Origin: Polyangiaceae bacterium
GTDB taxonomy: Bacteria; Myxococcota_A; Polyangia; Polyangiales; Polyangiaceae
Assembly (NCBI GenBank): GCA_020849655.1
Contig: JADLFU010000009.1
Coordinates: 17,877 to 81,876 of the forward strand
DNA length: 64,000 nt
Direction: 5' to 3'
Shown one piece after another: positions 36,148 to 44,618 of the stretch (the first letter of the stretch is position 1; each line of letters starts with the position of its first letter). The notes beneath the pieces were generated by a model that saw only the letters and a list, made by a program, of their open reading frames with translations, was not told where the DNA came from and did not search any database. The position numbers and the translations under genes are program-made.

Positions 36148-36201
36148 GAAAGGAGAGCCCACGACGACCACGAGGTCTCGAAGCTGACGATCGCCTGGGG
36201 C

Positions 36202-37368
36202 TCACCCCCCTGGTCGAAACTGCGGCTCGACGCCTCGGAGCATGTGATCGACGCTCGCGCGCACGAGGTGGTTGCCGACGCGCGCCGCGAGCGCCGTCGC
36301 GCCCGGCACCCGCTCGCGCACGCGCTCGACCGCGCCGATCACGAGCTGGGTCGGCCAGATCGCGTACTTCCAGGCGTCGTCCGGCACGCGCAGATCGTCG
36401 GCGATCTTCGGGCCGTTGAACGCGCGCGCGAGGCCGTCGTGGTAGCGCGCGACCCACGGCGCGAGCGCGCGGCGCAGGGGATCGTCGGCCATCTGCAGCG
36501 GGACGCGCCGGAGCGCGTCGGCGAGCGCGAGAGAGTCTGCGTCGGGGCCCGGCTGCACGAGGTGCAGGAGCTTCGCGAACTCGACGCCCCGCGGCTCCGG
36601 CGACAGCTCACCGAGCAGCCACGGATCGACGCCCGAGAGGTAGCCCACGTACTGCCACAGGTGGATGACCGCGGAGGACTCGCGCTCCGAGAAGCGGAAC
36701 CCCATCTTGCGCGCGCCCTCGAGCACGAGCAGCGAGAACTCGATCACCGTGCCGACCATGTCGGCCTGGTTGATCGGCTCGCCCCACGCGTCCCGTCGCC
36801 ACTCGGGGCTGCGGCGGAGCGCGCGGCGCACCATCGCGTGCACGAGGCGCACGCGCACGGTGATCGTGTAGCCGAGCGCGCCGCGGCGCAGCCCGCCGGT
36901 CTGCGCGACCTCGGTGACGAACCGGCTGGTCTCGGCGAGGCGCCGCGGCGCCATCACGTCGAGGCGCTTCGTGAAGACGAGCGGCTTGACCGCGGGCGCG
37001 GAGTGGTAGCCGTTCATCAGCGACCACGCCGAGAGGATCATCATCGCCGAGGGGCCGATGCGCTGGTACGTGCGCGCGCCGTGCTCGACGCGGTCCCAGT
37101 CGATCCACGACGGCACGCGCTCCACCTCGTCGAAGACCGCGCGCAGCCTGGGACCCGCGCCGTCGACCGCCGCGACGCCGTCACGGAGCGCGCGCTCCAG
37201 CCGCTCGTGCCCCGCCCTGCCGTGCTCCGACAGCTCCTCGACGGCCGCGTCCGCGAGCGGATCGAGCTCCCAGTAGGCCCGCGCGAACCTGTCGGCGAGC
37301 GGCCCGTACACTCGCCTCGCCTCGCGCCGGTTGACGTATCGCTCGGGGAACTCGGGTTGGGTCGTCAT
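36202..37368 (-). CDS. MpaB-type oxygenase (DUF2236 family)
   Basis: A 388-residue protein from ATG 37368. It matches the oxygenase MpaB/latex-clearing (DUF2236) family, haem b-type enzymes that include rubber oxygenase Lcp and a fungal mycophenolic-acid enzyme. Typical features are the helical N-terminus with PSWIDWDRVEHGARTYQRIG, a conserved Arg/His region (YTITVRVRLVHAMVRRAL) with the proposed haem His, and INQADMVGTVIEFSLLVLEG. No signal peptide is evident. The substrate in bacteria is largely unknown. It is last in a reverse-strand run and its 3' end borders the IS21-like remnant. Confidence 0.83.
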   Translation of the reverse strand: MTTQPEFPERYVNRREARRVYGPLADRFARAYWELDPLADAAVEELSEHGRAGHERLERALRDGVAAVDGAGPRLRAVFDEVERVPSWIDWDRVEHGARTYQRIGPSAMMILSAWSLMNGYHSAPAVKPLVFTKRLDVMAPRRLAETSRFVTEVAQTGGLRRGALGYTITVRVRLVHAMVRRALRRSPEWRRDAWGEPINQADMVGTVIEFSLLVLEGARKMGFRFSERESSAVIHLWQYVGYLSGVDPWLLGELSPEPRGVEFAKLLHLVQPGPDADSLALADALRRVPLQMADDPLRRALAPWVARYHDGLARAFNGPKIADDLRVPDDAWKYAIWPTQLVIGAVERVRERVPGATALAARVGNHLVRASVDHMLRGVEPQFRPGG

Positions 37369-37390
37369 CGGAGCGCCCTTCGCGGTCAGG

Positions 37391-38590
37391 TTACAGGCCG
37401 AGCCCGGGGATGGGGAGCGTGATGCCGCCCGGCAGGCGGAGGTTCGGCGCCGGCTCCGGCGGCTTCGACAGCGCGGCCCGCGCGCGGCGGATCTTCTGCG
37501 CGAGGTTCTGCGCGCCGCGATCGAGCCCGTCGTAGGGCCACGGCGTGCTCACGCGCAGCACGTCGGGCCCCTTCGTCTCGATCCCCGACTGCGCGAGGGC
37601 CTGCTCCTCACCCGCGAGATCTTGAGACGATCCCGTCAGCTTGCGCCGGAGCTCCGAGACGCGGCGCAGATCGGTGAAGACCCGGTAGAGCGTCGCCTTC
37701 GCGTCTTCGGCGCTGTGCCCCGGCGCGACGCGCAGCTGGCTCTCGATGCGCGGGGCGTTGCCGAGCAGCACGTAGCCGTTGACCGCGTCGAGCGAGCGAA
37801 GGCCCTTCAGGCTGTCGAGCATGCTCGCGTAGGTGCTCTTCTCGATGTCGGTCCACAGCTGCGCGCGCGCCGCCCACGAGACGCTCCGCTCGGAGGAGAG
37901 GCCGAGCGTCGCGCTCTCGGTGGTGACCCCGAGCGCGGCGCGCAGCGAGGCCTCGTCGGTCGCGACGACCGCGGTGCCGTCGTCCGCCTGGCCGACGAAC
38001 ACGCCGCCGTACTTCGACTTCGCGACGCCGCCGCCGCCGTCGACGAACGTGGCTCCGCCCTCCTCGGCCGCGACCTTGAGGATGCCGGGCACGAGCTTGC
38101 CCTTCGGGATGTTGCCGCCGACGAGCAGGACGAAGCTGTCCTCGCTGCCGAGGAAGCACACGACGATCTCGCGCAGATCGCGCGACGGCGAGAAGCCGAC
38201 GGCCTCCGCGAGCCTGTCGCTCCGCGAGCCCTGGACGGGCGTCGAGCCCTCGACGGGCTCGTCGACGAGCGGCAGCAGGTGACGCCGCACGGGCGCGAAC
38301 GTCGCGACGTCGACGAGGTCGACGCGCACGGCGACGGTGGTGCCCGGCGGGACGTGCTGCAGCGCGACCGGCGTGTAGTGGAAGACCGCGAAGTAGACCG
38401 CGACGGCGGCGACGAGGAGCGCCGCCACGCTCGCGCCGACGATGGCGAGCGCGCGCGTCGGGAGCCTGCGAGGCGCCGCCGGCGGCGCGCCCATCGGAGC
38501 CCCGGGCGGCGCGGCGTACCCGTGCTGGGGCGGGTGGTGCGCCGGTGCAGCGGCGGGGGGCGCGGGCGGATCGATGACCGTGTGGGCCAT
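37391..38590 (-). CDS. Unknown membrane-anchored protein with Pro-rich cytoplasmic tail
   Basis: A 399-residue protein from ATG 38590. The first 50 residues are rich in Pro, Ala and Gly. A single membrane helix follows (ALAIVGASVAALLVAAVAVYFAVF, trimmed) at about 47-70. The rest should be periplasmic and shows a repeated alpha/beta pattern (VPPGTTVAVRVDLVDVATFAP, REIVVCFLGSEDSFVLLVGG, VNGYVLLGNAPRIESQLRVA) seen in several myxobacterial proteins. It ends Pro/Leu-rich. No enzyme motif was found. It follows the lipoprotein gene by three bases and is probably in one unit with it and the PEGA gene. Confidence 0.72.
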   Translation of the reverse strand: MAHTVIDPPAPPAAAPAHHPPQHGYAAPPGAPMGAPPAAPRRLPTRALAIVGASVAALLVAAVAVYFAVFHYTPVALQHVPPGTTVAVRVDLVDVATFAPVRRHLLPLVDEPVEGSTPVQGSRSDRLAEAVGFSPSRDLREIVVCFLGSEDSFVLLVGGNIPKGKLVPGILKVAAEEGGATFVDGGGGVAKSKYGGVFVGQADDGTAVVATDEASLRAALGVTTESATLGLSSERSVSWAARAQLWTDIEKSTYASMLDSLKGLRSLDAVNGYVLLGNAPRIESQLRVAPGHSAEDAKATLYRVFTDLRRVSELRRKLTGSSQDLAGEEQALAQSGIETKGPDVLRVSTPWPYDGLDRGAQNLAQKIRRARAALSKPPEPAPNLRLPGGITLPIPGLGL

Positions 38591-38593
38591 CGC

Positions 38594-39859
38594 TCAGGGG
38601 CCGCCGTCGCACGGCGGCGGCTCGACCGGCAGCGTGACGACCTTCACGGGCTCCTTCACCGGGAGCCAGTCGAGCTTGCCGCCGAGCGACAGCGCGTTGC
38701 ACGGCTGCGTCGGATCGCTGAACCCGGGGCGCGTGTCGAACAGGTCGGGCGTCTTCGAGAGGATGTTGATGTACAGGGTGTAGTTCCCGCAGCCTGCCTG
38801 CTCGGCCAGGCTCGGCGACACGGACTTCAGGAACTTCTCGAGGTTCAACACGGCGCCGAGGTCGGACCGCAGCACGCTCTGCCGGGCCGCGTCGAGCTCG
38901 AGCGTGAGCACGAGCGTGGTCGCCTCGAGGACGACGGGATCGCCGGAGACAGGGAAGATGAGCGACGACGGCGTGTCGTTGTACTCGCCCGAGACCCACG
39001 TGCCGTTCTTGATGTAGCCGCGCTTGAAATCGCTCTTCGGCTTCGCGAGATCGCCGCCGATCACGGTGACCGAGTCGACCTCCCGCAGATCGCTGCCGTC
39101 CCACTTCGGTGGCGTGGAGGTGCTGGCGACGACGTAGAGCTTGCCGGGCGCGTAGGGATCGTCGGCGTCGCCGGCGTCGACGTCGTCGATGACGAGCAGC
39201 ATCGTCGCGCCGCCCTTCTCGAGCCCCTCGTTGAGCTTCTTCTCCATGTCCTGCTGCCCGAGGGCGACGGCGGAGACGATGATGCCGCCGAAGTTGTTGT
39301 CGCGGCACCCGTCGCCGTCGACGAGCGCCTGGGGCGGCGAGTCCTTCGCGCGCTGGCAGACGCCGGACGTGTCGGTCTTCGACTGGTCGAGCGTGGTGCA
39401 CTTTCCGTCGAAGTCGAAGCCGTACTTGCGCCACGCGTCGGGGTCGGGCTCGTGCGTCTCCGGATCGCTGAGCCCGAGCCAGAAGCTCCGGACCGCGAAC
39501 ACGAGGCGCTTGCCCCCCGAGGGCACGGGGTTGCCGGTGGGGCGCTCGGGCGGCAGCGCGCGCGCTTGCCCTGCAGCGCCTGCAGCGCCGCTCATGCCGC
39601 TCACACCGCCGCCTCCGCTCACGCCGCCGCCTCCGCTCGCGCCCGCGCCGCCCGCGCCTCCGAGCCCTCCCGCGCCGCTCCCCGCTGTCCCCGCCGCGCC
39701 CGCCGCGCCCGCGCCGCCTCCGCCACCCCCTGCCTTCGCGCCGGCCGCCCCCGCCTGCGCGCCGGACGACTCGACCGACAGCTCGTCGAGCGACAGCAGC
39801 GACGCGCAGCCCGCGAGCGCGCACACGGACACCCACGCGAGCCACGTGAATCGGCGCAT
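38594..39859 (-). CDS. Unknown lipoprotein with Gly/Ala-rich linker
   Basis: A 421-residue protein from ATG 39859, which overlaps the PEGA gene stop (ATGA). The signal peptide TWLAWVSVCALAGC has a clear LAGC lipobox. Residues 30-95 are a Gly/Ala/Ser linker (GGAGGAGASGGGG), a hallmark of Polyangia lipoproteins. The rest, about 320 residues, is a beta-rich domain with paired Cys (GKCTTLDQ, SGVCQRA, GDGCRDNN, AGCGNY, QPCNAL). A folded, disulphide-bonded surface domain is likely. The family was not recognised. Confidence 0.78.
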   Translation of the reverse strand: MRRFTWLAWVSVCALAGCASLLSLDELSVESSGAQAGAAGAKAGGGGGGAGAAGAAGTAGSGAGGLGGAGGAGASGGGGVSGGGGVSGMSGAAGAAGQARALPPERPTGNPVPSGGKRLVFAVRSFWLGLSDPETHEPDPDAWRKYGFDFDGKCTTLDQSKTDTSGVCQRAKDSPPQALVDGDGCRDNNFGGIIVSAVALGQQDMEKKLNEGLEKGGATMLLVIDDVDAGDADDPYAPGKLYVVASTSTPPKWDGSDLREVDSVTVIGGDLAKPKSDFKRGYIKNGTWVSGEYNDTPSSLIFPVSGDPVVLEATTLVLTLELDAARQSVLRSDLGAVLNLEKFLKSVSPSLAEQAGCGNYTLYINILSKTPDLFDTRPGFSDPTQPCNALSLGGKLDWLPVKEPVKVVTLPVEPPPCDGGP

Positions 39860-40872
39860 CAGAACGACCTCCCGAGCGAGACGCCCGCGCCATCCCTCGC
39901 GACGAGCGGGACGACGGTGAGGCGCCGCGCCGTCTGCGGCTCGTCGCTCGCGCCGCCGAAGGCCCACCACGCAGCGCCGCCCGCCGCCGTCACCAGCCCG
40001 ACGGCCGAGAACGCCGTCGAGAGCGTCGCGCGCGAGCGTGCCTTGTCGAGGTCCGCCTGGGACTTGCACACGCCGCCCTTGCACGCGTCCTTCGCGCTCT
40101 TCGCCATCGCGCCGAACGCGAGCCCGACGCCCACGAGCACCCCCCCGCCGATCGTCACCAGCATCGGCGCCGTCGTGTCGCGCGGGGGCGGAGGTGGAGG
40201 CGGGGCGGCCGACGACGAGGTCACCGCCGCCGGCGGCTTCGGGAGCGCCTCGAGCGACAGCGTGACGTCGAGCGACTGGCGCTCCTGGAGCTCGAAGGCG
40301 CGCGACGCCCTCTTGAACCCCGGCGCCTCGGCGGTCACCTCGTGCGAGCCTGGGTCGAGCGCGATCGCGGTCGCGAGCAGGGTCGCGTCGAACGGCTCGC
40401 CGTCGATCGTGAGCACGACGTCCGTCGGGGCGGGATCGCCGACCCGCACCGTGACGTGGGGGATGCGCGGCTCGAGCGCCTCCGCCTCCTTCACCGCCGG
40501 CTCGGCCCACCGTCGGCGCGACTCGCTCGCCTCGAGCGGCGCGCGCCGCGCGACCTCGCGGAAGCTGCGCGCCGCCGTCGCGACCTTGCCGAGACCGCGC
40601 GCGACGAAGGCGCCGTTGCGGTGCGCGCCGAGGGCCTTCGGCCACGCGCGGGCCGACTTGATGAAGTAGTCGAGCGCCTCCTCGCAGCCGGCCCGGCCGC
40701 TCGCGGGCGGGCTCGCGTCGTCGCACTTGTTCGCCACCATGAGCTTCACGCCGTGGTCGAAGAGATCGGTCGCGACGGCCTTCTTCTTCTCGTCGTCCTC
40801 GTCGGCCGCGGGAGAGATCGAGGACGCGGCGAACGACAGCGTGGCGAGGGCGAGGGCCCGGCGAGCGCGCAT
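39859..40872 (-). CDS. PEGA-domain protein with N-terminal TPR-like region
   Basis: A 337-residue protein from ATG 40872. A signal peptide (ALALATLSFAASSISPA) leads to a helical TPR-like part (residues 30-130). The PEGA domain follows (VVLTIDGEPFDATLLATAI, LDPGSHEVTAEAPGFKR), a carbohydrate-binding or surface-associated beta domain. Next are a Pro/Ser linker and a membrane segment (MLVTIGGGVLVGVGLAFGAM), then a Cys pair and a second hydrophobic stretch. This TPR-PEGA-membrane order is frequent in myxobacteria. It leads the run PEGA-lipoprotein-membrane protein-MpaB, with four-base or very short gaps between the first three. Confidence 0.8.
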   Translation of the reverse strand: MRARRALALATLSFAASSISPAADEDDEKKKAVATDLFDHGVKLMVANKCDDASPPASGRAGCEEALDYFIKSARAWPKALGAHRNGAFVARGLGKVATAARSFREVARRAPLEASESRRRWAEPAVKEAEALEPRIPHVTVRVGDPAPTDVVLTIDGEPFDATLLATAIALDPGSHEVTAEAPGFKRASRAFELQERQSLDVTLSLEALPKPPAAVTSSSAAPPPPPPPRDTTAPMLVTIGGGVLVGVGLAFGAMAKSAKDACKGGVCKSQADLDKARSRATLSTAFSAVGLVTAAGGAAWWAFGGASDEPQTARRLTVVPLVARDGAGVSLGRSF

Positions 40873-40938
40873 GCACCCCGGAGCATAGCCCAGGCCGGCG
40901 CCGCGAGGAGACTAACGCCTCGGCGCTCGGCCGCGCGG

Positions 40939-42603
40939 TCACCCGCCCGGCTTCCACACGCCGGCGACGGTGAGGCCGACGCCGACGAGCACCAGGAGCG
41001 CGAGCGCGACCATCACGACCGCGACGACGACGAGGGCCGGAGACGGTCCACGCCCGCGCCGCCGCTGCGGCTGGGAGGTCGGGGCCGCCCGCGGAGAGGC
41101 TGGCGCGCTCGACGGCGCGACGAGGCCGGGCGTGCCCTCCCGTCCTGCGTCGGTCGCCACCCGGTGCGTCCCCGAGGCGCCAGGTCGCGGAGCGCCGGGC
41201 TGCGCGTCGGACGGTCGCGGGGCGTACGCCTGCTGCTGCGCGTACCCCTGCTGGTGCGGCTGTTGTGGTTGCGCGTAGGCCTGCTGCTGCTGCGCGTAGG
41301 CCTGTTGCTGCGCGTAGGCTTGCTGCTGGGCCTGTTGTTGTTGCGCGTAGGCTTGCTGCTGGGCGTAGGCCTGTTGTTGCTGGGCGTAGGCCTGTTGTTG
41401 CTGCGCGTAGGCTTGCTGCTGGGCGTAGGCCTGTTGTTGCTGCGCGTAGGCTTGCTGCTGGGCGTAGGCCTGTTGTTGCTGCGCGTAGGTTTGCTGCTGG
41501 GCGTAGGCCTGTTGCTGGGGGGGCCCCAGGGGCTGCGAGCCGGACGGCGGCGGCGCGTACTGCGGCACGGCGGCTGTCGGCGCGTACTGGTGCTGGTAGG
41601 CGTCGGCGGCCTGCGCCCCCGGGGGCGCGTACCCGGGCCGAGGCTGCGGGAAGGGCGGCGGCGCGTCGACGTCGCGCGGCGGCGGCGTGGCGGTCGTCGG
41701 CGGATCGACGACCGGGGCGAGCTCGGGCCTCGGGTGGGACACGGCGGCGGCGCCCGCGAGCGCCTGCTTCCACGCCTCGCGCGCGTCGTTCGCCGACTGG
41801 AACCTCGCCTCGGGCGCGAGCGCGAGGCAGCGCGCGACCCACGCCTCCAGCTCCGGCGCGAACGCGCGGCTCGCCGCCTGCGCCATCGTGCGCGGGCCCT
41901 TCGAGACCTTCATCTGCACGAGCTCGACCATGTTGCGCGCGCTGTACGGCAGGTGGCCGGTCATCGCCTGGAAGACCAGGGAGCCCATCGCGTAGATGTC
42001 GGCGCGGTGGTCGACGGCGGCCGCGCGCTGGATCTGCTCGGGCGGCATGAACATGAACGAGCCGAGCGACTGCCCCGGCTCGGTGAGCGTCGTCTTCGCG
42101 ATCGTCTTCGGGAGCTTCGAGATCCCGAAATCGAGGATCTTCACGCGGTCCTCGTCGCCGCGCCGCTCGAGGAAGACGTTCGAGGGCTTCAGATCGCGGT
42201 GGATGATCCCGACGGCGTGCGCGTCGGCGAGCCCGCGGAGGATCTGCGCGACGAGCGGGTAGATCGTCTCCGGGCCCATCGGGCCAGATTTGCGCAGCCG
42301 CTCGAGCAGGCTCTCGCCCTCGAGCAGCTCGAACGCGATGGCGATGCCGAGCTTTGGATCGTCCTCGACGCCGAGCACCTGCGTCACGTGATCGCTGTTG
42401 ATCATGCCCGCCGCGCGCGCCTCGCGGCGGAACCGCTCGATCGCGTCGGCGCGGTGCTTGTTGTCGGGGCGCAGCAGCTTCAGCGCGACCCGCCGCTCGG
42501 TGCGCGTGTCGCGCGCCTTGAACAGCTCGCCCATCCCGCCGCGCCCGAGCGGGCCCGTGACCTCGTACTTCCCAGCGACGAGCGTGCCCGGACGGAGATC
42601 CAC
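40939..42603 (-). CDS. Serine/threonine protein kinase with YAQQQ repeat region and C-terminal membrane anchor
   Basis: A 554-residue protein from GTG 42603. Residues 12-280 are a Hanks-type kinase: LGRGGMGE, catalytic Lys42 in VALKLL, HRDLKPSN near 136, DFGISK near 157 and MPPEQ. The activation segment looks complete, so it should be active. Between about 280 and 360 is a Pro-rich linker. Residues about 361-457 are Gln/Ala/Tyr repeats (YAQQQ, YAQQQQA). A single membrane helix lies near 523-545 (ALVVVAVVMVALALLVLVG) with a very short tail, so the kinase domain stays in the cytoplasm and there is no periplasmic sensor. Such Gln/Tyr-rich linkers may mediate clustering. Confidence 0.93.
   Translation of the reverse strand: MDLRPGTLVAGKYEVTGPLGRGGMGELFKARDTRTERRVALKLLRPDNKHRADAIERFRREARAAGMINSDHVTQVLGVEDDPKLGIAIAFELLEGESLLERLRKSGPMGPETIYPLVAQILRGLADAHAVGIIHRDLKPSNVFLERRGDEDRVKILDFGISKLPKTIAKTTLTEPGQSLGSFMFMPPEQIQRAAAVDHRADIYAMGSLVFQAMTGHLPYSARNMVELVQMKVSKGPRTMAQAASRAFAPELEAWVARCLALAPEARFQSANDAREAWKQALAGAAAVSHPRPELAPVVDPPTTATPPPRDVDAPPPFPQPRPGYAPPGAQAADAYQHQYAPTAAVPQYAPPPSGSQPLGPPQQQAYAQQQTYAQQQQAYAQQQAYAQQQQAYAQQQAYAQQQQAYAQQQQAYAQQQAYAQQQQAQQQAYAQQQAYAQQQQAYAQPQQPHQQGYAQQQAYAPRPSDAQPGAPRPGASGTHRVATDAGREGTPGLVAPSSAPASPRAAPTSQPQRRRGRGPSPALVVVAVVMVALALLVLVGVGLTVAGVWKPGG
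41229..41517. repeat. Tandem repeat encoding (Y)AQQQ units in the kinase gene
   Basis: A run of about sixteen 15- or 18-bp units read on the + strand as variations of CTGCTGCTGCGCGTAGGC and GTTGTTGCTGGGCGTAG. Each encodes YAQQQ or YAQQQQ. Unit sequences differ by a few synonymous changes (CTG/TTG), so the run is maintained by slippage and recombination and is likely polymorphic. It is not a CRISPR array: units are in-frame and have no spacers. Confidence 0.85.
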
Positions 42604-42675
42604 GGTGTCGGCCGCACCGTACCAGCTTTTGCCGCGCGTCGCGGCAACACCTCGGCGCCGGGCGGCGGGCCGGGA

Positions 42676-43005
42676 TCAGTCCTCGCCGGAGACGAAGCGC
42701 GCGAGCTGGTCCTTGCGCATCACGCCGGTGTGCTGGCGCGTGCGCTGGCCGCCCTGGAAGACCATCAGCGTGGGCACCGCCTGCACGCCGAACTTCGCCG
42801 AGATCGCGCGCGCCTCGTCGATGTCGAGCTTCGCGACCTTGACCTTGCCGACCGTCTCGTCGGCGTACTGATCGACGATCGGCGACAGCATCTTGCACGG
42901 GGCGCACCAGGTCGCGGTGAAGTCGACCAGGACGGGCTCCTTGGAGGAGAGCACCTCGGCGTCGAAGTTGAGCTCGTTCAGCTGGATGACGTTCTTGCTG
43001 GCCAT
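42676..43005 (-). CDS. trxA: Thioredoxin
   Basis: A 109-residue protein with the thioredoxin fold: VDFTATWCAPCKMLSPIVDQ and the cis-Pro loop VPTLMVFQGG. The active site is WCAPC (Cys34 and Cys37) instead of the usual WCGPC; this variant occurs in several lineages and should shift its redox potential somewhat. No signal peptide, so it is cytoplasmic. It sits 42 bases after the desaturase gene and may be co-transcribed with it. The kinase gene follows after a 72-base gap. Confidence 0.92.
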   Translation of the reverse strand: MASKNVIQLNELNFDAEVLSSKEPVLVDFTATWCAPCKMLSPIVDQYADETVGKVKVAKLDIDEARAISAKFGVQAVPTLMVFQGGQRTRQHTGVMRKDQLARFVSGED

Positions 43006-43047
43006 GGGTCTGCCCTAGATGGCCACCGCGAGGCGCCGCGTCAAGCG

Positions 43048-43929
43048 CTACTCGGCCGGCTGCGGGGCGTCCGCGCCGCGCGCCCGGCGCCCCTCCTCGA
43101 GCACGCGCGGCGGCGGCTGGCGCAGATCCCACACGAGCCCGACCCACGAGAGCGCCTTCAGCACGTAGTACGTGAGATCGATCTCCCACCAGTAGAACCC
43201 CTGCCGCGCGGACGCGGCGTAGTGGTGGTGGTTGTTGTGCCAGCCCTCGCCCATCGTGAGGAGGGCCAGGAGGAGGTTGTTGCGGCTCGTGTCCTTCGTC
43301 GCGTAGCGACGCGAGCCGAAGACGTGCGCGAGCGAGTTGATCGTGAACGTGCCGTGCAGGAGCGCGCACGTGCTGATCACGTAGCCCCAGATGTAGCCGT
43401 CGAACTTGCCGATGCCGAGCGCGGCGCCCGCCCAGACCGTCGCGGCCATGAAGACCGCGAGGCCGACCCAGTGGTAGCGGTCGACCCAGCGCAGCTCGGG
43501 GTACTTCGCGAAGTCGGGGATGAACTCCCAGCGCGTGGCCTCGTGCTCGCGGCGCATCCACCAGCCCATGTGCGCCTCCCAGAGCCCACGCTGCCGCGGG
43601 CTGTGCGCGTCCTCGGGCTGGTCGGAGAACTTGTGGTGGTGGCGGTGCATCGAGGCCCACCAGAGCGGGCCCTTCTGGGTCGCGGCGGTGCCGAGCAGCG
43701 CGAAGAACAGCTGCAGCGCCCGCGACGTCTTGTAGCCGCGGTGCGAGAAGTAGCGGTGGTAGACGCCGGTGACGGCGAACATCCGCACGACGTACGCCGC
43801 CGCGGCGAGCGCGACGTGTCTCCAGGTGAACGCGTGCGTCAGGCCCCACACCGTGAAGACGTGGATCGCGAGGATGCCCGCGTAGTTGAAGAGCTGGGCG
43901 AACCCGAGGGACGGCGCGCGCGGACGCAT
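43048..43929 (-). CDS. Membrane fatty acid (acyl-CoA) desaturase
   Basis: A 293-residue protein from ATG 43929. The three histidine boxes of delta-9-type desaturases are present: HRYFSHR near residue 58, HRHHHK near 95 and HNNHHHY near 231. About four membrane helices surround them (GILAIHVFTVWGLTHAF, WVGLAVFMAATVWAG). The di-iron enzyme introduces a double bond in an acyl-CoA or acyl-lipid and so regulates membrane fluidity. It is divergent from the menaquinone operon regulator; the 143 bases between the two starts hold a perfect inverted repeat. Confidence 0.93.
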   Translation of the reverse strand: MRPRAPSLGFAQLFNYAGILAIHVFTVWGLTHAFTWRHVALAAAAYVVRMFAVTGVYHRYFSHRGYKTSRALQLFFALLGTAATQKGPLWWASMHRHHHKFSDQPEDAHSPRQRGLWEAHMGWWMRREHEATRWEFIPDFAKYPELRWVDRYHWVGLAVFMAATVWAGAALGIGKFDGYIWGYVISTCALLHGTFTINSLAHVFGSRRYATKDTSRNNLLLALLTMGEGWHNNHHHYAASARQGFYWWEIDLTYYVLKALSWVGLVWDLRQPPPRVLEEGRRARGADAPQPAE

Positions 43930-44010
43930 CTGGACGGCGGGCAGACTGCGGGGCGTCCGCGCCGCGCGGGGTCATCGTTCGGTCACGCTCCTGTCACGCA
44001 GCGGGCGGGC

Positions 44011-44040
44011 TTGACGGCGCGCCGGGGCGCCACCTAAGAC
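44011..44040 (+). promoter_or_regulatory. Candidate promoter of the menaquinone operon
   Basis: A -35-like TTGACG (44011-44016) is followed after 18 bases by TAAGAC (44035-44040), a weak -10. The inverted repeat at 44044-44061 would cover the transcription start, as expected for a repressor site. The -35 is good and the -10 poor, so this is a proposal only. Confidence 0.3.
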
Positions 44041-44043
44041 AAC

Positions 44044-44061
44044 TTTCAGAAGGTTCTGAAA
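44044..44061. promoter_or_regulatory. Candidate operator: perfect inverted repeat TTTCAGAA-GG-TTCTGAAA
   Basis: The arms of 8 bases are perfectly complementary with two bases between them. It stands out as one of the most A+T-rich sites in the region. It lies 12 bases before the ATG of the GbsR/MarR-type regulator and 115 bases from the ATG of the divergent desaturase. Regulators of this family usually bind such palindromes at their own promoter, so autoregulation and joint control of both transcripts are plausible. Confidence 0.6.
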
Positions 44062-44072
44062 CTTCAACGCCC

Positions 44073-44618
44073 ATGACCCACCCGGCGCACCTCCAGTCCG
44101 AGCTCGTCGCCGCCGACGCCGTCGGCGAGGTGATCGAGTACTGGGGGTTCCGCAAGGCGCTCGGGCGCGTCTGGACGGTGCTGTACCTGACGGGCGAGGC
44201 GATGGCCGCGGGCGACGTGGGCGAACGGCTCTCGATGAGCGCGGGCTCGGTGAGCACGACCCTGACGGAGCTGCAGCGGTGGGGGGTCGTGCGGCGGGTG
44301 TGGCTGCCGGGCGAGCGGCGCGAGTTCTTCGAGGCCGAGACGGATCTCTGGAAGATGATCTCGAAGGTGCTGCGCGAGCGGGAGCGGCACCTCGCGTCCG
44401 AGGTGAAGGCGCGGCTCGAGGAGGCGCGCGCCGTGCTCGCCCGGGCGCCGCAGAGCGCGGAGACGCGGGCGCGGCGCGAGCGGCTGATGCACCTCGTCAC
44501 GCTCGCGGGCGTCGGCGAGAAGGTGCTCGACGCGCTGGTGTCGTCGGGCGTGCTCGATTTCGCGGCGTACCGCGACGTGCTGGCGAAGGTGCGGCCCCTC
44601 GCGGGCCAGAGGCGGTGA
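44073..44618 (+). CDS. GbsR/MarR-family transcriptional regulator
   Basis: A 181-residue protein from ATG 44073. The winged helix covers about residues 25-100: LYLTGEAMAAGDVGERL, recognition helix SAGSVSTTLTELQRW, and wing VVRRVWLPGERREFFEAE. The C-terminal half is helical and should dimerise. This resembles the GbsR/MarR family rather than plain MarR. It is the first gene of the long menaquinone run, and its stop overlaps the GTG of the polyprenyl synthase gene. With the palindrome just upstream it probably controls the operon and the divergent desaturase. A ligand is unknown; a quinone, fatty acid or membrane signal would make sense. Confidence 0.85.
   Translation: MTHPAHLQSELVAADAVGEVIEYWGFRKALGRVWTVLYLTGEAMAAGDVGERLSMSAGSVSTTLTELQRWGVVRRVWLPGERREFFEAETDLWKMISKVLRERERHLASEVKARLEEARAVLARAPQSAETRARRERLMHLVTLAGVGEKVLDALVSSGVLDFAAYRDVLAKVRPLAGQRR

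Noticed and set aside
41229..41517. Regularly spaced repeats that could suggest a CRISPR array
   Set aside because: Units are 15-18 bp, contiguous, in frame and encode YAQQQ; there are no unique spacers.
38594..43975. Reverse-strand open frame of almost 1800 codons
   Set aside because: Only 38594-39859 is a real gene. The rest lies in the wrong frame over the PEGA, kinase, thioredoxin and desaturase genes.
40342..44037. + strand open frame of more than 1200 codons opposite the kinase and thioredoxin genes
   Set aside because: Antisense shadow; the kinase, thioredoxin and desaturase motifs on the reverse strand are decisive.
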